From the NCBI GenBank assembly GCA_038380795.1, contig CM076266.1, forward strand, positions 35,290,145 to 35,354,144: a stretch of 64,000 bases of DNA, read 5' to 3'. This DNA comes from Pyrocephalus nanus (taxonomy: Eukaryota > Chordata > Aves > Passeriformes > Tyrannidae). The position numbers were made by a program, and so were the translations under genes. The notes under the pieces are model-generated. The model was not told the DNA's origin. It worked only from the letters and a program-made list of their open reading frames with translations, and made no database searches. Positions within the stretch are counted from its first letter, which is position 1; each line of letters begins with the position of its first letter. Below are positions 36,588 through 48,484 of the stretch, piece after piece.

Positions 36588-37417
36588 TGCATTGGTAGTG
36601 TTTGGCAAGGTTTGGGTGGTAGGAGGGTTGTAGGGGTGACCTCTGTGAGAAGAGGCTGGGATTTGTCCCATGCTGGCCACAGCCAGCTCCAGCGAGTTCC
36701 CAAGCAGACACACCAAAGGACACAGCTGAGCCCACTGGGGAGTTTGGGGTGTCTCTGCAAAAACATACTTAGGAAAGAGTAGAAAACACTTGACAGCCAG
36801 CATGGGGAGGAGGGGGGTGGAGAAACAACAGAGGAAACACCAATATCAGAGGAGAAGAAAGAGTTACTTCAGGTACCAGAGTTTATATTCCCCAGCAGCC
36901 TGAGGAGAGGGCCACACTAGAGCAGATGGATATTCTTGAGGGAACTGCAGCCCAGGCAGAGCCCACACTGGAACAAGTTTCTTCCTGAAGGATTGCAGCC
37001 CATGGAGGAGATCCACACTGGAACAGGGGGAAAGCGTGAGGAGGAAGGAGAAGCTGTTATGTACTGGCCATAACTTATAGTTCCTATCCTTTCTGCAACA
37101 CTCAGCAGGGCAGGGAGAGAAGCTGGGATTTAAGGAATGAAGTTGAGCCTGGGAAAGGGAGAAGGAAAGATGGTGTTTTAATGTTTGTGTTCTTGTTTCT
37201 CACTACCCAAATCTATTTACACTGGCAATAAATTAAATTCATTTTCCCAAGTTCTGTTTTGCCAGTGATGGTAATTGGTAAGTGATCTCCCTGTCCTGAG
37301 CTTGATCCACAAGCTCTCTAATTCATGGTTTTTTCTTATTTTCTCCATCTGTCCTGCTGAGGAGTGGGGGTGTAGCTGGGTAGGCATTTGGCTGATAGCC
37401 AAGATTAACACATCACA
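36588..37417 (+). mobile_element. solo LTR, same avian ERVL-type family as at 16.3 kb
   Basis: The first 23 bases (from TGCATTGG to GGCAAGG) align without gaps to the start of this LTR family as I remember it. The end, ATTAACACATCACA, matches its terminus. Inside are a degenerate TATA region (ACATACTTAGG, about 36763) and two recognisable copies of the ~45-base unit (CTGCAGCCC ... CCCACACTGGAACA). A polyadenylation signal AATAAA lies at 37227-37232, followed by the GTTTTGCCAGTGATGGTAAT block typical of the R/U5 side. No retroviral genes flank it and no matching target duplication was found. At about 830 bases it is more complete than the 16.3 kb copy. Open frames inside it (36438-36803 minus; 36474-36782 plus) are chance. 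Confidence 0.85.
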
Positions 37418-40400
37418 CCATTTGAAAGTTCTAGATTAACTTTTTCAGATACCATGATCCACAGATGGCTTTGTGGTATAGCAGGTATCTCTGTTTTCCA
37501 AGCTAATTTCAAAAAGAATGATCTTAAGTATTTGTTCCTTACTTTTACGATCAGTATGGACATCTGAACGCTGGAAAATAAGTTGGGTTTCTTTTTTTTT
37601 CAGTTTAGATTGCATAGCAATGAACTGCCTGAAGCCACCTTGATCTGCAGTTGATCAGCAAACTCAAAAGCTAGATGGTGCTAGAAATTATAGTAGGATT
37701 AGAATAAAAAGAGGTGTTGTCAAAAAAGCCTGTCTGAATCCCAAAGAACACTCACAAGCATAGGAGGATTCAATAAAGGAAACAGTGGTAGGTATTTCCC
37801 TATTTTGAACAGCTCTTTCTTTCGGCTTGTCTAAACTGAAGGAAGTTTCGTTTACATGCCATCTGCACTCTGCCTTCTGTAGGCTTAATCTGCTACATGT
37901 CCTTTAAAAATGTGTACCTGGCAGCTTAAATTCCTACAAAATAAGCAGTACTATTGGCTGTAAGACCCTACTTCCAAGTGACAGAAAATCAGCCTTTTTT
38001 CCAGGTTAAATTAGAGTCAGTAACTAAAGTTTTGTGATTGTTGATCCTTCCATTTACAGGACAGCTGGACAAAAAAACATTGAGCAAATCTACGTTTTTT
38101 AACAACCTTTTTAACTGCACAAAACATTTAACTTAATATGAAGCAGAAAATGCATTATGATTTTGAGTTTATTTATTTTTAAAAAATACATTTCAAGGAA
38201 AATTGAACATGTATAGTATTATGTGGTATTTTCAAACCAAGCAATGAAACTATTTATTTTAAAGGATTGCAATGACAAATAAAAATACATCTTCCAATTT
38301 ATTTTCTGGAGTTTAAGGAAAGCTAATTTTTGTTTGGTTGTTTCCAACAAGTAAATTGATAAAATTTAATCAAATTCTCCAAGTTATTTGTACTGCTGAA
38401 CCTGTCTCTTTCATGTATTTGAGAAGTATATATACACTGTATCAGATGGAAATTATTGAGACTCTACCTGGAGCCAGACACACTCCACCTGGAGTGTTAA
38501 AGCTCTGGAGCTGCCACAAGGGAGAAATCTGGGCAAGGCTGAGGGATGGATCAGTGCTTCTTATTGATCCCAGTAAAGTTTCTTAGGTCTTTGAATACCA
38601 GACAAATCTATAAAGCATATAACAAAACTAAATAAAAGAAATATGCCCTTTGATGTCCTTTTATTTAGGTAAAGCTTCCAACAAACCAAAAAAAGGCTGT
38701 ACCTTATCTCCTTGGAAAGTGAAAGTAAAATTTCATTAATATTTCCCACATTTTTTAGGCTTTGTGAACAAAGCCTGACCAAAAGAGGCAGACAGAACAG
38801 ATAAACAGTTAAACAGATCACCCTAAATCTGTATTCAACAAGCATAAACCAATATATTTTCACCAAAACCATATTCCCCTCTCATTGCTAGAGGCAATAC
38901 ACTTCTCACATTTGAACTTTTGAAGACTGAACGCTGCTCAGAAGCATATAATTTGCTTTAAGAGAAGACCATGTAAAGTCTAGGAAAGACTCTCATTCTG
39001 AGAGGTATCTAAATACCTCACTTTGGGTTCTTAGAAAATTCCTGTCTCTAAGATGTTTAATAAGTATCATGTTCACATGGTTAGACTGACTCAAGAGTTG
39101 GTCTACAAGAGGTACCCAACTCTCATTTAGCCTGGCTTTTCCTCAGAGAGAATGGGAGTAGTTTGGGGAACAGAAAGGCATGGCTGACTCAGACCTGGTG
39201 ATGGCTGCACTATTGCAAAGAAATGGGGGTAAACAAGGAGGAAAGAAGGATGCACGCCCCTGCCTATACACAGCCTCTAAATCCTGCTGTCATATTTGAG
39301 GGAGGGAGGGAGGAAGTCAGGCAGCAACACCTCTAACAGCTCACAGAATGGGTGGAGGAGGAAAGAGGTGGCAGAGGTGGACCTGCATCCGTGTTTCAGC
39401 GAAGAAGAAAGGGAGAGCAACCTTCCTACAGCCTGCTTTATGTGTGACAGGAAAGGAGGGAAGATGGGAAAGAAGAACACAAGCCATCTGCTTACCTAGC
39501 AGCCAGAAATCCAGCAGAAATACTAACTTACAAGGAGGGAATCCTGAAGCAGGATGCTGCCCCTGAAGCTGTCAAAGCTGGAACATGCTGAACCAGGACA
39601 TGAGCTTCTTTGGGCCTACTTTTCTTCTCATCCCCTGTGGCATGGGATAAGCTTGCATTTACTGTAGCCAGTGCTGAACCCCACACCTCATCTATGCTTG
39701 CAGTAACAGTGACTGAATCAAGCCCAACCCCTTCTGAAACATTTCTGCCTTTTCTAACCCAAATACAAGCTTCATTTTGTGGAAGGACAGTATCTTTTTC
39801 CTTTGTGACTTTGCTAGTTAAATTGGTGTTTATCACAAAAGATCATGCAGCCAAAGTCAATGGTGTTATTTTCCTCACTTTCATGCGCTTTTCCTATATA
39901 AAGTGATATGAAGTATTCTCTGGTTATCAGTACATACTACAAAGCTGGATGAAGTCCACAATCAGTTTTACATAAGAAACTGTTCCAGTTATGGAAACTG
40001 GTTTCTCACCGGTGGAAGGCAAAATTGCTATCAAGACAGGGGCTCTCAGCCAAATGGAGCCACCGTCTCTAAAGTCATGGAGTCATGCAGGATCTTCCAT
40101 GTCCATGGCATGAAACACATTTCTCCCCATCAGACACTCCCATTGATACACACTCAACTCAGACTTTGGATGAAGCCAGTTCTACGCTCTTCAGTGAGTT
40201 TTTCTGAGACCAAAGAGATTCCACTGCTGCTGGGCTTTTTTCTTTTTTTTTTTTTTTTTTGTGTAAGAATGGTATCTTAGACTTTTTGTACTCGCTCACT
40301 CTGAAACAAATATAGGTACGCATATGTTCTCACCCTGTTCATCCCCAAAAATCTCACTACATCTACATGGTCATTGACTGAACAACTTGACTGAATTTTC

Positions 40401-43400
40401 CCCATTTCAGCATCAAATCAGAGGGGGAATAGCTTATCCAATACTCTGTTCCATGTCATCATACGAGACAGTACCAAGGTCCTGCCATCATAATTTGGTT
40501 TTGAGGATAAAATCACTGTTATCTAAAAGGAGGCAATGTGTATTAGTGGTATGCAAACAACGGTTCAAATACTCTGATAACAAATAGGTCTGTAACTTAG
40601 TCCAAAAACATCACAGTTGTGATTTCTGCAACTGAACTACAGCAAGATATGTCATAAAACCCCCTTATATATCCAATGTTCAATGCATAATGTTGTATGC
40701 TGTTTCAGTACACACATTTAAAAAACAATGCATTAAAACAACTTAAGGGTTTTATGTTCACTTTTAACCCTATTCACACATGCATTTGCTGTGCAAATCT
40801 AGGTGTCACAACTTTTATGAAAATCTGAGGTAAATTCACTGTATGTTATTCTATTTATATACTCACCAAACACAGATGTTCACATACACTCACTCTTAAC
40901 TACATCAGTGACCAAAGCTGAAAATAAAACTGATTTTCATGTTGTCTGTGCCTCTATCACAGTTGCAAATCTAAGCCTTGAGAACACCTTTCCAGTTTGC
41001 AGCTGTTTTATATATAAGGATTCATGAGCTCAGCACAGAATTTCTACTTTTCTACTTTCTTTTTGTTCCAATAAATACAAGCAAACAAACAAACCATGCA
41101 TGACTCAAAATAATTTGAACTTTTACTTCTTCATCTTTACTCTTTTCCTATTTGAAGACCTAACATATTTTCCTAGTTCTTTTCCTGCAATCCTCTTTAC
41201 TGAGCTACTCACATCTGTCCTATCCCAAATGTTTTCTATGTTTTCAATCAGATCATCCTTGTGGAGACACAGATGTGATCACATACCACATTCCTCATAA
41301 GCAATTTTTGAAGACATCACCATCACCCACACAACAGTGTCTCCCTTTTCCACAACATCTCCTCTGAGATCACTACAGATGGGCCCAGACTCGAGCTTCC
41401 TTTGAACACCTCCCTCTTTGCACAACTCTTTCTTGTTTTCAAAAGTGCTCTCTTCCTTCTGTGGATAGATTTATAGTAAACCATGTATATTTGGTAACCA
41501 ATTCACAAGTATAATTCAAGTATCCAAGCTTGCAACAGCTAATCTCAAGAAAGTTGATTTAGATCAGAACAGCCTCTCTGCTGAAAAGATTATTTCGTTT
41601 CTTCCACTGGATTCCTGCTGAAGACAAGGTAATAGTCAAGATTTTAGCCTGCATTTTCAAAGGTACATATATAACTAGTCTGAATTATGCGTGGGATTTC
41701 TTTGTCCTCTACAATCATGACACGTTACATCAGCTACTTCCCAGATGTGAACAAAGTGTTTCTCCCAGTGCAGAAACGTGTTAGTGCAGGAGACAGGATT
41801 TGGCCAGCAGCTGTTGTGCATAATTAGAAAGGAATTCATTTCTGGTATGCACAGGAGGACCACAGAGTCATTACCTCAAACACAGCATATATCCCACCAC
41901 ATATCCCACAACATAGATTTCACCACATATCCCTAAAGCAACATTTCACAACAAAACAGCCTGAAACCAAAGCAAGCAAGATGGATGGACAAATAGACAT
42001 ATTTACAAGTACAAGTGACAGACTAAAAGAATTAGTTGCTTTATTCACAAAAGATAAAGCTTTAACAAATATACCCAAAACTTAAGTTTAAACTGCTTAA
42101 AACATTGGCCCAGTGTGTTCATCATGCATATATTTTGCCATGAAAATAGTGTCCATACTGCTCACACACAGGCATATACCTATAGGCCAACCACAGGTTA
42201 AACACATCAGTGTCACACTGAAGGAATCCCCAACCCACTGTGCTCACTGAAAGTGTTTATTTATACACTGAATACTTCTGTGATTGAGAGCAGGTGGGAT
42301 CTGGCCGTGGACTTTTACAGTTTGAACAGCTTGCTTAAAACCTCTTACGCAGGTTTTAACTTCTCTTTTAATTCCTGATTTCATCTTCTTTTTTCATGAG
42401 CTTGAATATAAGAGCAAAAAAATTGTGAGTCAGTCAGTAAGAGTATTTTTCGTCATAACTAGGAGCTCAGATTTCAGACACAGGATCTGCTTTATCTTTT
42501 GTATAGCTCGTACAAATTTACATTAAATGACAAGTGATGCCATAGTGCTGAAGGACATAAATGTCAATATGTGATGTATGGTTTATATAGTCACAGACTC
42601 AAAAAAGAACTGTAGTAAGGAAATTGGAATGATTATTTTTCCTGGGAAAGTCTTCGAGAACCATTTATCTCAGCAGGTACAGCACATGCTCTGTACTTTG
42701 CAGATTTTCTGAAAACAACTGAAAAGTTGTAAGGACAGAGACACAACCTGAGTGGTCTCCTCTTTCAAATACAGAAGGATTTATTCTCAATGTTTGTGAA
42801 CAAACCATCTTGGATACTTTTTTACCTTCAAGAAATGTTCAAAGCAATCTGTAAAGATGTATAAATGTCTCACTCTCATTAGCTGTAGGATTCTGTAGAA
42901 TCTCCATCCCTTTGGAGGTTGGAAGATGTTTGTGTTTTTCCAGATAAGCCCACCACAACCAAATTGGCATGGGGTGAGAGCTGGAGATTCAGAAACCATC
43001 AGCAAAATGGGAATTACCTTTATGGTATCATTTCCATCATGAGTTGGTCTCTTCAGCTCTTGCAATTCCTTTCCATGGAAATCCCCAGCTCCAGCCTCTC
43101 AGAGAAAAGACACATTGTCCATATAGTTTGTACTGGAGATAAGACTTATGACTGAGGCACTCTCACAAAGTGCCTCCAGCTTTAGCCTTCCACACTCACA
43201 ACTGCTTGGGAGGCCATTGTCCTTTCATATCATCTCAGACAAAATACACCAACATAAACAGTTTTCTGTCCTGAACCACATTACAATTTCTCTAATCAAT
43301 AACTTTGTCAAACTTAAGCTAAAAAAAATTATCTTTTACTTTAACGTGCATCCACTACCTTCCTCAATGTTGCATCCAAAGCAAGGATGTGTTACAGAGT

Positions 43401-44074
43401 GGGTTTTGAAGACCATTTTCTGACTTCTAAGTTAAATTAGCACTTTAATAAAGCCAAAGTAGCAATGTAACAGTGAAAACCCTGAATATGTGCAGGAAAT
43501 GTAAGACTCTTAAGAGAAAAAATAAAAAAAAAAAAAATCCAAATCCCCTAAATACTACCAATGTGCAAAATGGTATGAAACTGTAATAAAACCACAGTTA
43601 CCTAAGGGAAATAGGTAGGACGTTAATATGACTGAATTAAGAAAGAAAACTGATATAAATGCATATCAATGTTTAAGCTCTCGGAAATCAGTTCAATCGA
43701 CAGAGTGGGTAAAACAGCATAAAACAAAGTGTTACCCCTTCAAATGCACCAATAGGCAGATCCTGATAATGGAGCTGCTTCTCTGGCCCACAATTTCTTG
43801 CCATATTCTATACCTCAGGGTTGCTTGAGCAAAGTGAACTGATACAGTGGGAATAGCAATGCTTCACCTCAAAGGCAGCTGTATTTTTAAATATATTTTT
43901 TAGCACTTCGTGATGTATTTCCCTGTGTCAGGAGACTTAAATATTTAAACAGGGTGACAAAGTTCATTTCAAACTCAATGACAGTCAAACCCCCTGACAT
44001 CCCCCTTTTGTAATGTGAGCAGAATTTTCTTCGAAGAAATAGCCCACCTCAGAGAAGTGGAGAAAGGGGAAAGG
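37418..44074. other. noncoding DNA, no gene seen
   Basis: Long AT-rich stretch. It holds a T run at 40236-40260, and at 41888-41935 a short cluster of CCACATATCCC-type units (three near-copies). Frames at 39.3-39.9 kb are long because of local purine bias and have no family support. Confidence 0.5.
40236..40260. repeat. T-rich homopolymer
   Basis: A run of 25 bases that is all T except for one C. Simple repeat. Confidence 0.88.
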
Positions 44075-44102
44075 AAAAAAAAAAAAAAAAAAAAAAAAAA
44101 AA
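44075..44102. repeat. A(28) homopolymer
   Basis: A pure A run inside a purine-rich stretch (44050-44115) immediately upstream of the CpG island. Such A tracts exclude nucleosomes and are common next to promoters, but a role here is inference only. Confidence 0.88.
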
Positions 44103-44194
44103 GGAAAGAAAAAAACCTCAACCAAAAACTTCTGTTCCAACTTTTAAAGCCCTAGAAGTCTTTGCAATGTCTCTCTCACCTTTACCTAGTGAGT

Positions 44195-44690
44195 CACTCC
44201 ACCCATCTCCTACCGACACACTCATTTTTCAAATAAGTTGCAGGCACCCCTCACCGAGGAAAACCAGCTCCCCAGCGGGACAGGTGAGGGAAGGACGGCA
44301 GCCCTGAGTGACCTCCCGGTTGCCGGGCGCTCGCCAGCCTCACCTCAGCCCGAAATCCTCCCCGGGCAGCTCAGGCTGCCTGCTTTCTTTCCCAAGCGCG
44401 GCTCTCAGGCCTGCCGGAGGGGTGTGCCTGTCCTCCGGCAGACCCGCCGATGAGCAAGCGCCTGAAAATGTGACAGAACGGGAAACGCCGAGTTCGCTTT
44501 CCCAGCCGGCGCGGCCCCCGGGGCTCCCTCGGGCGCCGGGTCACCCCGCGCGGAGCCATCTCGTGGCCCGCCGTGGGAACGGCAGGCGCCGGACCCCGCG
44601 CTCCCCTCCTTCCCGGAGGGAGCGGTGATCCGTGCCCGTTCGGGCTTTGCTCCGCCCGCGCCTGTCCCTGCTCGGTGCGCACATGGACAC
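44195..44690. promoter_or_regulatory. CpG island, candidate promoter, direction unknown
   Basis: This is the only CpG-dense interval in the window. Several dozen CpG occur in about 450 bases and G+C is far above the AT-rich surroundings, with runs such as CCGGCGCGGCCCCCGGGG. In vertebrates such islands usually mark unmethylated promoters. No TATA box is evident. Donor-like sites occur on both strands: ACAG|GTGAGG at 44286-44291 (+) and GAG|GTGAGG near 44340 (-). A transcript could therefore start in either or both directions. Long open frames on both strands (up to 130 codons) come from the lack of stops in GC-rich DNA and are not called genes. The candidate terminal exon at 60.65 kb (+) lies 16 kb to the right; a link is untested. 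Confidence 0.7.
44411..44441. other. perfect 10-bp inverted repeat in the CpG island
   Basis: CTGCCGGAGG (44411-44420) and its exact reverse complement CCTCCGGCAG (44432-44441) are separated by 11 bases. As RNA or single-stranded DNA this would form a GC-rich hairpin. Function unknown. Confidence 0.85.
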
Positions 44691-44693
44691 AGC

Positions 44694-44765
44694 ATCACGG
44701 AATATTCCGAGTTTGAAAGGACCCACAAGCGATCAGCGAGTCCAGTTCCTGGCCCTGGACAGACC
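44694..44765 (-). mobile_element. short CR1 3'-end fragment, antisense
   Basis: The plus strand reads ATCACGGAATATTCCGAG, GGACCCACAAGCGATCA and CGAGTCCAGTTCCTGGCCCT. This is the reverse complement of a widespread CR1 tail (family form: atcacagaatattctgagttggaagggaccc...gagtccaactcctggccct). Only about 70 bases are recognisable, and the 3' end of the element faces the CpG island. Confidence 0.75.
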
Positions 44766-45195
44766 ATCTGTGGTTCTGCTCCCCGTCGTTCTGCCAAGAG
44801 CCAGAGGCAAGAGCCGTGCTGATGGGAGTCCGCACTGGTGGTTGTATCTGGAACACCGAGGGGCAGGCAGAGTGGCAGAAGGAGCTGCTTCTGGGGTGGG
44901 AAAAGGTAATGGTTTTCCTCAGGTGAAGTTCTTGGCTCATATTAGGGCACTGTCACTACTCTTCTGAGAGCACAGGCAGGACAGGTCTCTCACAAGTCCC
45001 ATTCTTGAACCATCCCTTTCTGCTGCTGGGTGGGGAGCAGGGTGGGAAGGAAGGATCAGCTTAGAAAAGACCATTCTGAGGAAAGAAAGTAAAATTTATA
45101 AGTGAAATATGCCTTATGCTGAATAGTACAAGGGGATGAAAAAGGACTACCATGTGTTTTGCATGGAGAGGTAGTAGCGACTACAGTGACAAATT
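44766..45195. other. spacer between two CR1 fragments
   Basis: Moderately GC-rich at first, then AT-rich. No gene recognised. The open frame 44632-44967 (+) crosses the island edge and the CR1 scrap and is not considered coding. Confidence 0.5.
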
Positions 45196-45735
45196 ATCAA
45201 ATCATAGAATCACCAAGGCTGGAAGAGACCTTTAGGATCATCCAGTCCAACCATCAATCCAGCACTACCACTGTAACCTCTAAACCACATCACCCAGCGC
45301 CAGATCCAGACACCTCTTAAACACCTCCAGGGATAGTGACTCCACCACCTCCCTGGGCAACCCATTCCAATGCCTGACCACCATAACAGTGACAAATTTT
45401 TTTTTAATATCTAATCTGAATCTCCCCTGTTTCAGCTTAAGGCCTTGCCTCTGGTCTTCTCACTGCAGGCAGAGGAGACCAGTCCCCACCTCACTACAAC
45501 CTTCCCTCAGGCAGTTGCAGCAAGTGATAAGATCTCCCCTCCCCCCCGCCCGAGCCACTTCTTCTCCAGCTTAAACAACCCCAGCTCCCTCAGCTGTTCC
45601 TCATAGGACACCTTTCACTAGCCTTGTTGCCCTTCTCTGGACACACTCCAGCACCTCCAAGTCCTTTTCAAAGTGATGTGCCCAAAACTGAATGATGTAC
45701 AAATAACACTTCAAGAATGGCCCAATCAAAAAGAG
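45196..45735 (-). mobile_element. CR1 LINE 3' end, antisense
   Basis: In reverse complement this is a CR1 tail. The 3' terminus ATCATAGAATCA lies at 45200-45212, followed by CTGGAAGAGACCTTTAGGATCATCCAGTCCAACC-like sequence, the CACCTCCCTGGGCAACCCATTCCAATG block and TTGCCCTTCTCTGGACAC. These are standard landmarks of the CR1 ORF2 end and 3' UTR. It is about 540 bases, 5'-truncated, fades out after CCCAAAACTGAATGATGTAC, and is noncoding. Confidence 0.93.
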
Positions 45736-45834
45736 TTTAATTTGCTAGAAGGGCCTGTTTGTGTGGGGGTTTTTTTCTTTTTTTTTTTTGGTCATCTGGG
45801 GGTTTTGTGTGTGTAGTTGGTTGTGGTTTGGGTT

Positions 45835-45862
45835 TTTTGTTTGTTTGTTTGTTTGTTTGTTT
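45835..45862. repeat. (GTTT)n tetranucleotide repeat
   Basis: Seven GTTT units inside a GT-rich stretch (45765-45862). Simple repeat next to the CR1 5' end. Confidence 0.9.
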
Positions 45863-48336
45863 AAACCCAGTAACAAGCAGTGGGCTTGTGGAGGGGCTGC
45901 AATGAATGGAGCAGGAAGAGCAGCACCTGGAGCTCCCTTCACTCTTGCCACACCTCCTCACAGCAAGGCCAGCACGCAAACACCTGAGCAGCCCACGTAA
46001 ACGAAAGAGAAATCAACCTGCTCCCAAGCACACCAGCATACTTGCAGCCCCATTCTCTGCATACTGAATCAAAAGGCATAAGGAAATAGGAAATGGGAAA
46101 TGGCCAAATCCTGCTTCATGCTCTTCCAGAGCACTGAAGGCCAGTACCCTGTCAGACCTGTTTTTCAAGTGAGGGAGTATAAAAGATGGCTCCCTACACA
46201 CTGCAGGGCTGATACAGGAGTCCCCCAAAAACCCATATTTTCAAACAGGAGCAAGATGGAAAAAGCTTATTACCCACACTATTTTGACATTTATGCCCAC
46301 CTTGGCCTCTTCTTCTCCTTGAATCCTTCCTTCCCCAATCAGTCAAAATGGGCATGGTCTTCCACACAGTGGGCAAGATTTTATGTCTAGTGGGAAATGA
46401 AATGGTCAGCGCCTCCCTGCTGTACAGCCATGCCACTGGCCTTGGGAGTAAGGGGGCAGCAGAAGCTACCTACCAGGAACTTCAGCTTCCCATACAGTCA
46501 GAGAGAAGGCAAAGAAATTAAGTTTCTCTTCCCCATCCACTTCCAACTTGCCCTATGCAATAGCCAGTGTGGCTAAACAAGAACAACAGAATCTTGTTAT
46601 TCCAACATATTACTCTAGAAACAACGTGGGTCCAACGTGTTCCTACCTCTATATCAGTCTCTGCCCTTCTATCATGCTTGTGCAAGTGTTTGTGAAGCTG
46701 CTTAGTAAAGCAGTAACTGAAGCAGCCCAGCCTGAACAAATGCTTTGAAAACAAAAAAAGAGTGATTGTCCCTAGAACATTTGCATCCATTGCATTTCCT
46801 CATGGAGCTGTTGGAATAAGCAGAAAGACAAAACTCTTCATACAGCTTTCCAAGACAAAGTGTCTGCTAGTCTCCACCATTGTTGAACCATCAGAGTCAC
46901 AGTAGATAGGAAAAATGTTCCTGTAATTTCTGTGTGTGATGCAGAAACATGAACTTCAAGTCCCTACTTGGTAAATCTCGGGGAGTCCTGAAAGCCCCTG
47001 GAGCCTCAGCCTGCCACCTGCAAAATCAGCTTCCCTGCCTGAGACAGCAAGTAAGCAAAAAAGACTGGCATACTCTGACACAGTCAAAATGGAGCCCATA
47101 AAACACCTGAAGCTGGAAGGTCTCTGCCACCCTCAGATGAGGGGTTCTGGGGAGGATTTCTGGCTCTGAGGGATGGTGACCACCCACGCTGGCCCAGCAA
47201 TCTGGCATAGACCAGCTACGTCAGCGTGCCACTGTGCTCTTCCAAGAGCATTTCCTCACTGCCCTGGGTCATGTCTTTCTCACAAAGATTTTACAGGGAT
47301 GTCATAACTATACATCCTCCCATATGCATGGTTAAGAATTAGAGCTTTCCTAATCCTGAATAATTGTTAACATGAGAGCTATTAGACAGAAATTTCAAAT
47401 AGCTTGTTATTAAAAGACCAATGAAGAACATAAAAAGCTACCAATTGGCATAAGAAATCTTGATTCCAGAATACTAAACCCCATAACCTATGGAGTGTTT
47501 ACTTTATATTACATGATTTATGTGCTATGGTATGTATTATTCAAATTCCACCTGTCCTGTGCTATGTGGAAACAGTATAATTCATCATGTAGGTCTCCAG
47601 GTAAAGGAGAAGTGACACCTTGCGTGGCTGTGTTGCCTAATCCCACATTTTATGGTCAGATTTTAGAATATTATTTTAAGTTCAGCTAAAACATTAATTG
47701 GAGATTCTGATTTATAGCTAATGTTTTTTTCATCATTGAACTGATAAAGCAAGCTATAATGAGAACTTTCTGGATGATAGATGTCATTCTCCTGAATGGT
47801 GCTATTAGCACTTGTCCAGTTTCAGGAATATTTATTAAAGAAAAAAAAAGACACACATATGGCTTGGTGTAATTATGTAGCCCTTCAGAGTAAAAAAACT
47901 GTTTAAAAGAACACAGCTTCCTAAAACTATGTTTATCTTCTTTTAATTTCTATTACTTTTTCCAAGTCTGTCAGCTTTACATGTAATTTTACATTTTGTC
48001 AAATGAAGTTGATAACACTAATTTCACAAAAATAAAGGCCAACATTCATAAACTACAATAACAAGCCAACACATGCCTGCGTCTGTGAATGGGAAGGGGC
48101 ATAAGAAAAAGGCCTTGTTTTGGTAGGCAAAGAAATTTCAGTTTGCATTTCACAAGGGATTATCATTAGTCTTGTGCAAACTCAGTGTCTGTGAACATCT
48201 TACATTATTCTCATGGTCCACAGGTTTTGCAGAGGTATCTTGACTTTGCAGACATTTCTTTGATGTAATTTAAACCTTTTTTTTTTTTTCCCCATGTAAA
48301 AATCAGAAAAAAAACTTAGAAAAAACACACAGCTAC
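45863..48336. other. noncoding DNA, moderately GC-rich in its first half
   Basis: The stretch 45.9-47.3 kb is richer in G+C than its surroundings and has overlapping frames on both strands, none with family or splice support. The rest is AT-rich. Nothing was recognised. Confidence 0.45.
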
Positions 48337-48484
48337 CTGATGTGCCAAATATTTCTTTGGACCATGCGTAGAAGGTATTACTAGTATTCCTTTCAGATCC
48401 TCCATCCATACTATCTAATTCATTCTTCACACCGTATTCATATTTCTTTTTCCATGCTGCATTCTTCTCTATTTCCCTTATCAT
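48337..48484 (-). CDS. candidate first coding exon (5' UTR to 48510), gene unknown
   Basis: On the minus strand a strong acceptor (AGCTTCTTGTTCTTTTCAG) ends just above 48510. After 26 bases that are closed in frame comes an ATG at 48484-48482. It opens 49 codons to a donor TCAG|GTAGCT at 48336; an in-frame TAA lies three codons before the ATG. The peptide begins MIREIEKNAAWKKKYEYG and ends YAWSKEIFGTS. It is hydrophilic and charged, with no membrane segment or signal peptide. The arrangement suits a spliced 5' UTR followed by the start codon. The donor is mediocre, and a long T run (48279-48290 on the plus strand) lies below it. No family is recognised. Confidence 0.27.

Noticed and set aside
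36438..36803. 121-codon minus-strand and 102-codon plus-strand frames
   Set aside because: They lie across the 5' border and inside a noncoding LTR.
16297..37417. A single 20 kb provirus between the two LTRs
   Set aside because: No gag, pol or env of that family between them, different internal deletions, and a CR1 plus unique DNA in between.
44371..44822. Long overlapping frames on both strands of the CpG island (up to 130 codons)
   Set aside because: GC-rich DNA lacks stop codons. The frames are arginine/proline/glycine-rich and some cross a CR1 fragment.
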